Source: Alligator mississippiensis (Eukaryota; Chordata; Crocodylia; Alligatoridae). Taken from it: DNA of 64,000 nt. The stretch covers positions 210,000,978-210,064,977 of the forward strand of contig NC_081828.1 of NCBI RefSeq assembly GCF_030867095.1. The letters are read 5' to 3'. The notes below the pieces were generated by a model. It searched no databases and was not told where the DNA came from. It worked only from the letters and a program-made list of their open reading frames with translations. Position numbers and translations under genes: made by a program. Positions 11,801 through 25,400 of the stretch are shown here, piece by piece (the stretch's first letter is position 1; each line of letters starts with the position of its first letter).

Positions 11801-14800
11801 TCCAGGCCTGGCACTCAATCATCCCACTTGGATACAACCTGCCTTCGATGCCCTTTCACCCTGCTGGCTTGGCCTTGCAGTGCTTTGGGCAGGCTTACAG
11901 ATTGATTTTGGATGTGGTGCAGCTGCATGTTTCAAGCCTCTGTTCTTCTCCAGAAGAAAACAGAAAGCATGCAACAAGCAAGTTCAAGAGCGAGGGACAA
12001 ACCCTGGAGAAAGCAATAAAGTCAAGGGGAAAAAGTGCACTAACATGCAGGTCCTGCTACTCCTGTTCTCCCCCAGAGGACCACCCTCTTGGAGGTGAGC
12101 AAACATCCGTGCCTTCACCTGGCCCTTGAGAAAGTGTCCCCAATTCTGGGAGAGATTTGCCTGCTAGCTTCTGACACATTAGAAAATCAGAGGGTCTGGC
12201 CTTTGCTGGACGGCTTGAAACATATCCCAGCTGAAGGTCAAAACACACAAGTTGGACCGACTGCCAGAGTAAAACTGGACATTGTGCTGCCTGTCCTACA
12301 GGGACTAACACAATCCCTGCCTCGCTTTCTCACTACCTCTCCAGGTAGAAAAAGTTATTGCCTTTGGGCCAACGTAAAAGCCAAGCAAACAGATGTCCAT
12401 ACCCCTTGTCGCACCATAATTGCCAAAAATGTGTCGGCATAAAAGGTGCTAGTAGTTTCTGCCACTTTCTTGTGGCAGACATCTGTTTTATGGTGCGAAA
12501 GCACGGCAGACCCGAACTGTCAGCACTCTCCAGTTACCCGTTGATGCTCTGGTGTGGTCCTGCGGCAGGGACCATCAGTCAACCGACCGGCAGCCTCAGC
12601 CCTGGGACTGCACCACTTAGAGATGCACCCCAGAGATTTCCCTGGTTGCATCTCTGCAAGGGGAGGAACGTGATGTCCCACAGGATCGATGGGCAGAGCA
12701 ACAGACAACATCCATTTTGCCCAATGATGTGGATGCAGGACACATCTGATCTGCTTCATTTGGCAATATCTATTTAGGGCCTCTGTGATAGACCTGCTCA
12801 CATGACCCTGTTGGCTAAGGACCATGCCCCTGACTGATACAGCTCAGACAGCAGAAGCCTCCAGTCCTCCGACTTTCGGCACAGCTAAAGTCACACCAGC
12901 AAAACTGCACTTTTACCAGCGTAGACTGTTGCACTCATAGGTCTTCTTGCTGCAGGTGCTTTCACCTTCAAAGGAAATGTAGCTTGCCAGTGTTTCTATA
13001 CTGCATAAACAACCTTGGCCTGGCAAGCTTAACTCGTGGCTTACAAAGGTGCCGCTTAAATTTGCAGCTTAGGTTTAAGAATGTGATATTATAAAATGGC
13101 CATGGCCTCCAGCAATAAGAGCCCAGGGACTAAAAATGCAACTAAGTAAAAAAAAATAATTACTGGGCTTTGCATTTCTCCTTTATGGATGGAGAGCAGC
13201 CAGAGGCATCATTTTTGTTAAGTCTCTTCTGCACACCCCAAACCCACCCGGGCCCAAACATATGTTCTTCAAGGGGCTGAAGAGGGCTGTCTCTCTGGAC
13301 TTGTCTACACTACAGCCATAAGATCAGCAAAGTCTCCGTCACTACATGCTGCATCTTCACCAGGAAGGGGGTTTCCGCCAACACAACCACAACCCCTCCT
13401 GAAACAGAAGTGAATCCAGCAAAAACCCTTTTCTGTCCACACAGACACACCCACACCAGGGGTGTTGCTGCTGGAGTTTCTTCAGCAAGGGGGTGGGATC
13501 TTTGCACACCCCTAGTCAACACAGCTGCTGCCACACCCATGTAGCACAAAGCTTGCTTCTATGGGTACATCAAGATGGCCTTGGCTGAGAAATAAATCCC
13601 ACCCACTTGTACCCAAGCCTGCAAATTAGGTGGTATAACCTACACTTCAGCAGTCCTGAGCATGTGCCCCACCGTGCACTCGGGCTCCCCAGACAGAGAC
13701 AACCAGGAGGTGTGCTCAGAGCTGCTCAGGCCCACACCTGAGCAGTCTCTGCTGCCTAACCTGCAAGCAGCAGGTGTGCACAGGTGGGACTGATCTCTGT
13801 GATGCTCCTGAAGCTACATAGACTTAGCCTGTGTATTTAAAGGGTGCCCAGAACAACAGAGATGTGACATCTATGGGGACTGCCTGGCAGTCTTGGAATA
13901 ATATACTCCAAATCCCAAAATGAAAACCTTCTTGGGGAAAGAGAGGGAATCACCCGGACTGAGCCCTAACCCCAGCAGCTCTCCTTACAGCAGCCACCAC
14001 CTGCTCGCCCCACCACCCCACTCACTTCTCTTCCCGGCTCCTTCGATCACAGTTAATTACAGAGAAACAATGAGATCTCAGAAGCGTATCAAGCAAGGAT
14101 TAAACCGAGCTGCAGAGGGATGCGCCACAAGCAGAGCTGCCCTTTGATAGCAGCAGCAGTCTGCCATGCGTTAGGCACTGAACAAAGACAGGTTTCCAGG
14201 CTTCTCTGGAGAGTAGTGAAAACATAGCAACATCGCCACTTAAGGAATCGCAGCGATGTGATTTATTTGTGAAATTCCTCGGGGGTGGGGAAGAGCCAGA
14301 CAAGAGCCTAAATGCTGTGGATCAAGGTTAATGCATACGGTAGATGGGGGAAGGGGGGGAGCAGAGAATAAGATGTTGCCTGGGAGGGAAAGCTATTGAA
14401 GGCTTAGAGGCAGGGAACAAAAAGTTTTGAGAGAGAAGAAAAATTCCCTGGCAGGCCATTATAAATCCCAGACTAATGAACCTTCCAGTCCCTCTTGATA
14501 GCATGTCACACGGCAGTCCAGTCCCACTCCCAACGTGTGACCCATGCATCGTGAAAGGACCCAACCACCAACTCCCATAAGCTCCTGGAGAGTGATGGAT
14601 CAGTGTTTCTAGCTTCAGCTCCGAGACGCACACCCATTGTGTGACCTGTTTCAAGCAGCAAGGTTGTGCAGGATGGGACAGCTAGATGCTGGAACCGGTC
14701 CTTCGTCCGCTCAATTCCCCAGTCACTTCCATGTCACTCCCCCCAGAGACCACTGGGCTCTGGGAGGTCTGGCTCCTCATTCACCCCATCAGCGAGCGTG

Positions 14801-16385
14801 GTGGTAACACACACTGGGAACAGGAAAACATATCAACTATAGACATGTTTTAAGCATAATCTACTCTGAAATAGAGTAAGAAAATGTACATCTGTAGAAA
14901 AAATCCTGAATGCAATCCCCTCACGTGATTGCATCCCCATTCTTGATTCTCTGGGCTTGGTCCAGGTCTTGGGAGGGGGGGTGAAGCTGTGTTCACTGTC
15001 CCACCCATCTCCCCCTCTCCAGACGGTGCTCTGTTTTAGCCTCCCATCTTAAAGGGAAAAAGAACAAGCCTAATTTTATAAGACAGCCTCTGTCACCACA
15101 AAGAGGTGGAGAAATTGCAGCTCCCCCAGACACATGCACAGAAGGAAGGAGGATGTCCGCTGCCTCCCTTCTCCCCAGACAAGTTTCTCTGAAAAAGTCA
15201 TAGGACTGGAGGGAGCCTTTCATTGCCAATTATCCCAGACGGCCTCTCCCCTACAGACTGCAGTGTCTAGTCCAGATCACTACTTCAAACCCTCGCACGC
15301 AACCACAAGGAACAATATCCAAAATGCCACAACACCCTATATAGCATGCCACATGTCAAAGAGCAGTGGAGCCGAGGGTACTGCCAATGCAGCGGCATAG
15401 AAGTAGTTTGTTAATAAAGGCGTAGCAGTTTCCAAGAGGACCATGCCCCAAGACAAAGGGGGGCACACCCCATAACCTGTGACAATCTGACAGGAGAGAA
15501 AAATTCCTTCCTGACCCCAAATTTAGTGAGTCACAACCCAAACTTGGCAATCAGTGTGAGCAACTAGCTTCAACAGTAGGGGAGAAGCGAAGATTGTGCT
15601 GATGTTTCCTTCAACATGGATCACCTCCATATCAATACTGACTTGGCATTACAGCCTTCCCACATGGAAAGCATGCTCTTTCCTGGTTTGATTAACAACA
15701 AAAGAAAAAAATAAATCCACACGAGTCAAGATACGTTTCCAACCCCTGTAGTTCATTCAGTGAATACCCTCATAATTAAACCAACACACTATGCATAAAA
15801 CAGCACAGCGTGCTTCCCAAACCTGTCATATCACCCCTTCCCATGTATGTACCTGGCTAGTATGATGGGAAGTCATCACATATCTTCATTCCCCTTCAAC
15901 CTCCAGATCTAAATCATGCTTTTAAGCACTTGGGGTGAAAGCAGTGAACAATCAATATGCTAGCAACAAAAACAATGAGATATCTGGAAAACACAACGTA
16001 TGGAAAGAAAGGTTGGAAGAACTGGGATGATTTAGTCCAGGGAAGAGAAGATTGGGGGAGAAGTTGCAGACTGCCTACAAATGCAATAGGTTAATATAAA
16101 CAGGATGGCCATCCTCTGGATCCGCACACAAAAATAATAGCCGTAGGCTTAGATCTCAACAAGGAAGACTTAGGTTAGATATTAGGAAGACCGGTCTAAC
16201 TATAACGGGGGGTTAAACATGAGAACAGATTCCCTAGAGAGGTTGCAGAACCTCCACTACAGGTTAAACAAATATTTGAGCAAAATGGTTCTCACAGGGA
16301 TGTTCCTGCTTCGGGCAGGGGGGTGGACTAATGACCTCCCGAGATCCCCGTCAGCCCTGCTTCACCACAATGCTAGCTTTGTGAC

Positions 16386-16428
<43 letters not shown>

Positions 16429-19400
16429 GCAGACCCTAATGCACTTTAAGAAGCGAGCCCAGTTACCTACATCCTAGAACGGGTACTCCCACCTCCCCCA
16501 CGCTGCAAATGTCATTCCTTTTGCAAGTGCCCATCATTGGTCCAGGTCTGTACAGGAAGCAAAGTTCCTTTCCATCTGTAGCCTAGTGAAGAAGTATCTT
16601 CCTTTCTTAGGAAAAAAAAGGAAGTGCTATCACCTCTGGAGTCAGCTGAAGACACTGCAGCTCTCCATGCCACATGCTTGCATGAGAAGAGGTTATACCA
16701 GCCTTACCCCATCATCACCAGACAGGTTCCTGTGCAAAAGAGAAGTCAAAGACCCGCCTGACAAGTGCCCAAGCAGCAGTCGCACGCTGCTGACATCCCT
16801 TGAACTCTGGCAGGACTTCCCAACAACTTGCTAAAAGAATGGACGATCAAATCCACAGTGACAGCTACACAGGGCATTCATCAAACTACAGGAGATTCCC
16901 CACAGAGAATGTCACCGGGTGGCTGAAAAATGCACTTATCCATGGCAAGAAGGAAGCTTTCCCAGGCCAGGGCCATCACCTCTGCCATTTCAGCTCTCAT
17001 TTGTCAAGCAGCAAGTGCCCAGCACTGAAAGCAGAGCCTTCCAAACCTGGCCAGCATCGCCTGCCATGTTACAGTCCCGGCCAGCAAAAAGATCGCTCCA
17101 GTGGTTCTGCTGCCGCTCAGGTCTCACCCAAACAGCGAGAAGATCAAAATGGATCAGGCGTGGCTGCTTCTGGAGACACCTTGAGCAGAACAAAACCAGC
17201 AAGAAAGAATCAGGACAACCACTTTGCGGCCAGCTGAAAAAGCTATGGGGAGGAGGAAAGGCCCTGGAGCCATCCAGCTGGGAGGGAGGAAACGACAGGA
17301 CAACACAAAAAATAATAGGGGCTAGAAAAAGCCCCTATTGATCAGCAGAGTCCACTACCACCTTCCATGCAACTGGGAGGCTGCTACGTGGGGAATTACT
17401 ATGAATGATATTACCATTAACCCAAAGGCTAGTGGGGGGGGGGGGAATGTCCTCAAGCTACAGCTAGTGACAGGACCCAGACTGTAATCCCAATATTCTC
17501 CCATTTTCTAGCTGTAGGGAGGGGATAGAAGAAGTGTGGCTTTAAGCTGTGCATTACCTCTACATTTTTGCTCTCTAGCCACGTAGTGTCCGATATACAG
17601 ATTAGGAAAAGAAAGGGAAAAGGGGGCAGGGGCAAAAGCGTGTGCTAATAAGCACAATGCAAAAAGGAGATACTATATATTACAAAGTAGCATGAAATGA
17701 AGCCAGAAAGAAAAATGCAGAGTAACTAGAAGAAAGATGATGGGAAGTGATTAGAAAAGAAAAAAAAAACCTGGAACACAGACAATACTACAGTATATCT
17801 AAATCCCACATGTACCTCTTATATTCACTTAAATTACGAGAGTCTCTGTAGCCACCTGCTGACACACTTCTCACTCTGCAAGTTGGGCTGGGCCCTCCAG
17901 TTGCTTAACATCTGGGAAATTCATCAAGCCCCAAGTATTATGGCACCGTTTCTAACTCTGCATAAGTGGTAGAGCAGTCTTTGTTCCAACCAGTCTTCAG
18001 ACAAGAGGGAGACTGAGGCCTGACCTGGGTTTTGCTGTCAGAATTCACATTTTGCCAAAAAAATCTGAAAGTGTCTCTGCACTCGGGACTCCCCAACCGT
18101 GACAAAGCCTCTTCTACCTGCCAGCAGAGTAACACGACCTATCCCAAAGGGAAGACTGCCTGTCGCCACCCAACAGAAGACCTGTGTGGACATGCCCAAA
18201 CCCTACACTGGCTGCTGCAGTCCTTTAAGCGGGCTGGTACCTTCCCCAAGGTGGGCTTCACCTCTGACCATACAATGCTGTATTTGAGCTGCCTGGATCA
18301 GCCAGAAGCCAAGCAGATGCAGACTCCCCGTGGCAGGTTCCCCATGGCAGCTGTCCAGCATCAGAAGCAACCTTCTGTAGACAAGACCTGACACTATTAG
18401 GATTAATTTACAAATTCCTGGTTGTTCCAAAGCTCAAGATCTCCTTCTCATCTGTTAGTATCTGTAGCATCCAATGCATTCAGCTAATGCTTCAGTATCG
18501 ACCCAGCAGGTTCAAAGAGGAAACCTATATGCATGATTCACAAAAACTCAACTGTATAACAGATGAGCTGTACCTGAAATATCTGAACTGCCTATAAACG
18601 TGCTGATAGTGTATTATTCAGTACCTCAGTGAGAGCTCTCCCGTTTATCATGCTGTTCAACACCAAGCATCATGGAGTAGAGGATGGACGTTTCTGCCTG
18701 AAGAAGAGTGTTTATATTCAAGATACTTCATGCTCAGCTGACCCAAAGGGAAGTGCCCATAGGAGAGTAAAAATGATTCAACCCATGCTCTCTCTCCAGT
18801 GTAGTATCAAACTGAACTTGACACAGATTATATGTCAAATTAAATAGCTGGGCAGTAACTCTTTCAGATGTAAGAGTGAACGTAGAAGTCACTTGGCAAG
18901 AAGACATTTTTTTCTGAGTCATTGCCACTCATAGGCAATAGCTCAGTTTTGGTACTTTTCCCCCCTTCAGTATTCAGCACTGTATTAAAGGGACACTGTT
19001 CCTGAGCTGTTGGGAAGCTAAGCTGGAGTACTCAACTTGCTGCAGACACAGAAAGATCTTCAACAAGGAAAGGGCGTTGGGGGTTGTTGGATGTAGCCCA
19101 CTGACCTAAGGACATAGGCAGGCAAGGTTCTCTGGGTAGATGTGATCTCTTTTATTAGACCAACTAAATCGCTGGAAAAATTGTTCTTTGCAAGCTTTCA
19201 GAGGCACAAACACCGTTCCAAAGAACAATTTTTCCAATCATATAGTTGGTCTAATAAAAGAGATCACATTTACCCAAAGACCCTTGTCTTCAATGAGGAA
19301 GGGTGTTTTAAGGGAACTCCCCTGCTGCCAAGTGCCTCACGCTCATGCACGTTACTCCAGGACCCACCGCTCTCCGATTCCTCAGAAGCTTTTTACTATT

Positions 19401-22400
19401 GCTTGAACACCAGATGTCAGAAAAACATGGTCCGATTCCCCACCACCTTCTCCATCTCTCCCCAACGTGAGTTTATGTGCTAGGCCTACTGCAGTGGCTC
19501 TCAGCCTTTCCCAGCCAGAATCACAGATGTTAGTCTAGCACATGCCTATATTAGAAGAGAAGTGGAAGAGACGGCAACCACTCACAAAACAGTTCACACC
19601 GAGGATCTGATACGTTACCATGAAACATATGGCAATATATGGCGCTCTGGCCAGATTTCCAGTAAAACCAGGCTCACAGTCAGCCATAACCAACAACCTC
19701 TCCCATGCATTTAAAAGAATTCAGGTCCAGCTTAGGTGGTCAAGGGATTCAATTCTGTTTTAGATCCGATTTCCTGCCATTAAAAACATACTGCAGAGTA
19801 GATGGGACTGCAGCTGCATGCCCACCATAATCTGCACGGACACAACCTACACGGAGAGGCCGACAGAGGAAACTTGCCAGACCACCCTTGTTCCACTGAC
19901 CAGCAGCAAGTTTCTGCTAATCTCTAGGCCTGCCAGGCAAGGAGGGACAAGAGGAGAAACATGAATCGGTGGAGGCCATCTCCTCACAAATCAAACCAAA
20001 AGGGACCACTGTGATCGTGACCTTGGTCGATGATCTTCACCTGGGTATCAACAGGGGAAACTGCCTTGCTGAGCCATCCATACAGCTGACCACAAAGTGC
20101 TCATTTTACAGGACAGCACTAATAAGGTTTAACTCTTTCCTGGTGGGGTGGTCCCAGAGGGTGCTGTTGGGCTAGGGCTGACTTAAGGGAAGAAAGCTGG
20201 GCCTGGATCACCCACCATTGATGGGATTCAGCCTCCCCTTGTCATACAGATTCACAGCTTTGGGATGCTCCTGTATCTTCAGGTAGCAGCTGTGGCTAAG
20301 AGCCCCTTTCACCACTCCATCTGGCAAGATGGCTGTGACTTTTTCATATTTGGATCTCGCCATTAATCACCCATGCCTTTATCACTTCAAGGCTAGACAA
20401 ATGCAATGCACTCTACGCAGGACTGCTCTCGAAAAGCATCTGGAAGCTGTAGCTGGTGCAGAAGGCAACAGCCTGCCTACAGGGGTGGGTCACGACAAGC
20501 ACTCAACTCTAGTCCTCCAGCATCTGCACTGGCTCTCAGTAGCTTTCCAGGTATAACTGAAGGTGCTGGCTTTGACCTATATGGCCATGAATGATCTGGA
20601 TCCTACATACCTAAGGGACTGCCTTCTCCACCCCAACATGATCCTTAAGGTCAGCTAAGAGCAACCTCCTTCAAGTACCATCAAGTCTGCTTGGCAAAAA
20701 TCACACGGGAGGTTGTTCTTGGCAATTGCTCCTCAGCTCTGGAACGCCTTCCCCCTCTTAAGGGTCAGCAGAGTCCAAGCCTAGACATTTTCAGGTGTGC
20801 TGCAAGACCCTCCTCTTTGGGCAGCTTTTTATTGAAACAAGCCTTGGCCAAGATGCTGTTTAGTGGATCTGTCATATGTTAATATTATAGTTCCCCTTGT
20901 AAGTTGGTCTGTTCTCTTACTGTCAGCCTGAGCCTTTGTTGGGAAGGGCAGCATATAAATTGCACAGACAGACAGGATTTCCCCGAATTAGTTCTTGACT
21001 GAAGTGGCACACAAAAACAGCTAAATATAACTCGGGTTCAATTCCTTATTCTGAGAAAGACCTCGGGTTCATTCCTTTCTCCAACCCAAGAAAATCAGAG
21101 GAGCACTCTGCTGAAGGGACAAGGGATTTTGTAGGGGGAAAGTACTTGGGATTACTAAAATAATAGGAGTCACAAGAGTATGCAAGGGCTCTCCAGTTAC
21201 TCCAGCACCTGGGAGTACTTACAGCAGGTTGGTCAACCTGCAGCACATATGCCACGAACGGCAAGTGCGACAGATCAGGGAGGGGACAAGCAGCACAGTG
21301 GCAGATAAGGCAGGAAATAGTAGGAAGAGCAGCAGATCAGGCAGACAGCAGAAGGCAGAGCAGCAAGTTGGGCAGGGGAAGGAGATAAGAGTGACACTTG
21401 GGAAGGGTACAGGCTAATCTGTGGCACGCCTGCCAAAAAAGCTGGCTCCCATTGACTTAGAGAGTGGTCTTAGGAAAGGGTTTCCTTCTGTTAGGAACTG
21501 GTAAGCACCAAAGCCTAGTTATGCAAGTCTTTTGTGATCTGAAGATGCTATTAACATGCCCAAATTAGATTTGCAGTTTGAAACCAATTATATTTATTTT
21601 GTTTCTTGCCTGCCTCCCTGACTAATTTAAAGGGCACTGGAGCTATGCGGTGTTAATTCTTCAGGATGGAAACCAGGCTCAGATGTCTCATTTCCAAATG
21701 CAGCAACACAATCAGAGAAAGTTCACCCGTTGCTTTTAATCACTGTCAGCTGTCCTTAGGGTATAGTCTGCAACAAATGCCATGCTCACTGTGGCCAGTC
21801 CTCCTATTACTGTGGCTCCAAACACAGCACTGGTACAGGATCCAAGCCAGTATCCCTCCTTCTAACCCATCTCTTACTGTTCCAGGCCCAGTTCATTTCC
21901 AGCTATAGGAGGATATTTTGTTTAGCTGGTCTTCCCCTAAACCAAAGGGGCAGTCTGTAGGCAGTGTAGTTACTTGCTAGTAAAATACAGTGATTATTTT
22001 TGGTAAATCAGCTTTCAAATGCCAGATGATCAGGTACCCAATGCACTGTCTAGTGGAGAGCATCGTCCTTTCATCGCAGGAGACAGGCCTAACCCAAATA
22101 GAGATAGAAAAGACCTATTAGCATGTTGTGCAGGATTTTAGCTGAATGATTAGAAACAACATTCTCCAAGCAGAAAGAGAGGAGTTATTCTGGATCCTAT
22201 ATATGGAATGAATAATTTTATATTCCAGTCTGTTGTGCCCTCACAGCTGTTCAAATAAAGGCCCAGACTGAACAGTTTTACAAAGGGAAAGGTCAAACTA
22301 AAGACACTTTTTTCCACTCAAATGCAGTGCACTGGATGCTAATGCCAATACTCCTGGTATCATTTTAAGACAGGCCTCAGCTGCCATCTTCTGAGCAGAG

Positions 22401-25400
22401 ATACCAAGATATTTGGAAAACATGAATGTGTCAACAGCAAACCGTTATCACCTCTTGTTCTGCAGCTCCAGAATAAGGAGGAAATGCTCTATAGGTGCTG
22501 CTAACGTTTTTAAAAGCATCTAGCTGGGCTTTTGTTATCCAGATGCTCCCAGTGTCATGCAGATCTTCCAGCAAGCTAGGTTAGGGTCTGCAGATCAAGC
22601 ACTGCACTGCATGCTGTGTACAAGCAGCAGTCGAGACGTTAAAGAATCAACAGTGTCATCTCTGTATGTTGGAGAGAGGTATATGCTTCTTCCTAGTGCA
22701 GCTTACCTGTAAGTCTCCTATCAAAAATGAGCAGAATAAGCAATAAAGAGAAAAGATGTAGGGATTACTCAGTCAGGGTCATACCAGCAAAAAGTGCAAG
22801 GACACCCACTTGTTTAACAGAACACATGCATGCAACACATGTGCATAACTTGGGGGGGGACAAGAAAAGATGCAGCACACTGACTGGTCAACTCTGTTTA
22901 ACGTAGGCCCTTTGGGAAGATATGATGTGGTACTGAGAATAGCATGGGACTGCACTTGAGATCTCCCTTCCAGTATGACGTTCCTGTGAAATCAAATCCA
23001 CAGACAGCCTTCAACAATAGCTCCAATGTTTGAATTGCCACACCTGTCTCCACCAGGCCAACAATGAAGCCTACAGACAACTGTCAACACTGTTGACCAT
23101 CTCACTGCTGACTGCAACACAAGAACATTAGCTGCAGTAATCAATCTCTCACTTCAGGCCCAAAAACATTATGCTAATCCTTATGCGTTTATCAAAAGCT
23201 TCCTGTTCCTTTATCTAGGATCAGCAGTACAAGAATGCATGGCTTACTGAAAAAATGTACAATGCCTTGAGTTTAACATGGGGGGGGGGGGGATAGCCCT
23301 ATTGTACCAATTGCACTCTTAAAGAACATTTACAAAGAAAAATCTGAAGCCGCTACAGTTCTACCTACGGTTACACCTGTTCACTAGGGCTACTCAAGGC
23401 CACTGGGACTTGAGACTAGTTGACAGCTCTGTGGATGGACAAACAGGAAATACATACACTATAGTTAGCATTTAGGGTTAAAAGGAGAGCAATACATTTA
23501 TACGGAAGCAGCAGCTTGGAGTGACCATAGCAGGGGATGCGCTGCAGCTGAGGTTTCAGTCTGTCCTATTCTAACATCTTCCAGTTGCTCACAACTTCCT
23601 GAACCTCTCCCCTAGGGAGATAAGCTACCCAGGCTTGTGCTCTGCTTAAAGTGGAATTTACCTTGGGGGGGAAAATAATTGGTAAAACCAGCTTAGTCTT
23701 CCTAGCGTGAAACAATACAGTTTAGTCAGTAAAGAATTGTATATCGTCCCCTCCGCTGCCAGCTCTTCAGCCAAAATGCATGGGTCAGAAAACTGAAGTC
23801 TGGCAAGAAATTAGGACCTCGCTGAAAAGAGCCTTTGTGTGTTCTAACAATAACTCAATTTAATTTGACCAACTTATAAGCCTTTAAAAGCTTCATTTCA
23901 TACACAGCCAGTACAATTACTATGAGTTTTCAGTGGCACTTGGAGCGAAGGTCAGTAATGCTGAGAAGTAGAAGCTTATGGTTAACTTAACAGTGTACGG
24001 CAAAAAAAAAAGCAAAAGTGCGGCGCGCACCCTCGGTTCTTACCTCATTCACTGATCTAATCTGGGCAGCTTTTAAGGCATGCAGGAGACAGCTGTCTCC
24101 TCCAAACTTCCTCGAGTGCAGAGCAAAAGAGCTCTCAGGAAGCCTTGTAAGGCGTGTGCAATTCAGCACTTGGTGGCAGAGCAGTACAGATCCAAGTCTT
24201 TCCTTATTATAGGACTTCTCTTAATTACAATTAAAGCTACATTCACCCAAATCACGTTGCTCTGAATTGGAACTTGGGAAGTCAAAAAGGTTAAAGACTT
24301 TCAAAACACACATACACAGGAGTAGGATTTTAAAAGTGGTCTCTTAGTAAAAGCCTAGAAGGACTGCAACTGGAAGAGAAGAAAGCCTTCTGGGTCCCTC
24401 CTGCACTAGAAAGCGTTCCTGCCCTATGAGCAGTTCATACAACATAGAAGGAAAAGGTGTTTTAAAAGAAAGGCGAGTGTCATGTTAAAAGCCACAAGAG
24501 CTGGCAGTGTCCCAGAGAGGTTTTAGTATCCAGAACGCTTTCAACTGCCTACATGTCAGTTGGAGAGTATGCCCGCATGGCTGTATATCCAGTACTATCT
24601 CCACTTCCTTGTACATATAAATGATGGTATGGTATTGGTACATAGTATTTTTCAAGCAATGAAATACAGGTTGTATCCAAGATCCATAGCACTTAAGTTT
24701 TCCATGCAGGTAGACTGGCAATACTTGACACAGTCGTCTGTCTAGCTGCATCCACTCGGACTTGATTTTTAAATACAACACTCTCTTTGCTAACGTACCA
24801 AAGTCCGCATATTTTGTGAGCAGTCAGATCCTATACCTTCTTTTCAGGCACAAGCCCAGCCATCTTCAAGGGCAATTCAACCAAGAGAAAGGCCACCCTG
24901 TGGTGCAGGTATTGGACTGGCTGTCAAGAGAGCTGGGATTTAGTCCCAGCCCTGTCAGCCAAGTACAAGGCATAGATCCTCCAGCTGAAATAAAAAGGGG
25001 CTGCAGCAAGACTGAGAAGTAGGCTCTCCACCTCTGTGCATCGGCCACTCAGCTGTAAGAGGAGGGCAAGATTTGAGAGATTTCATAGACATTTGGGCTG
25101 GAAGGGACCCCGGAGGATCATCAAGTCCAGCCCCCTGCCCCAGGGGCAGGAAGTCAGCAGGAATCATAGGATCCCAGCAAGATAAGCATCTAAATGTGTC
25201 TTGAAGGCATTCAAAGTGGGTGCTTGAACCACCTCCAGCAGCAGGCTATTCTGAAACTTGGGGGCTCGGACAGTGAAGAAGTTCTCTCTTACATCCAGCC
25301 TGAATCGGTTGCGGCGGAGTTTGTGACCGTTTGATCTTGTCATCCTTTGGGGTGCTCTGGTGAACAGACGTTCCCCCAGATCCTGATGAGCACCCCTGAT

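Noticed and set aside
12390-12500. possible short inverted-repeat transposon
   Set aside because: The complementary pairs (acagatgtc with gacatctgt, tcgcaccata with tatggtgcga) occur in an order that cannot form one continuous stem.
13290-13560. possible reptile MITE starting 'cttgtctacactacagcc'
   Set aside because: The start resembles common reptilian short repeats, but no matching inverted end or target duplication was found.
16800-17341. overlapping open frames of 140-145 codons
   Set aside because: Two frames overlap on the same strand with Ser/Lys/Gln-rich, domain-free translations. Likely chance.
19486-19520. hAT-type left end (cagtggctctcagcctttc)
   Set aside because: No matching right end or duplicated octamer downstream, so it is at most a fragment.
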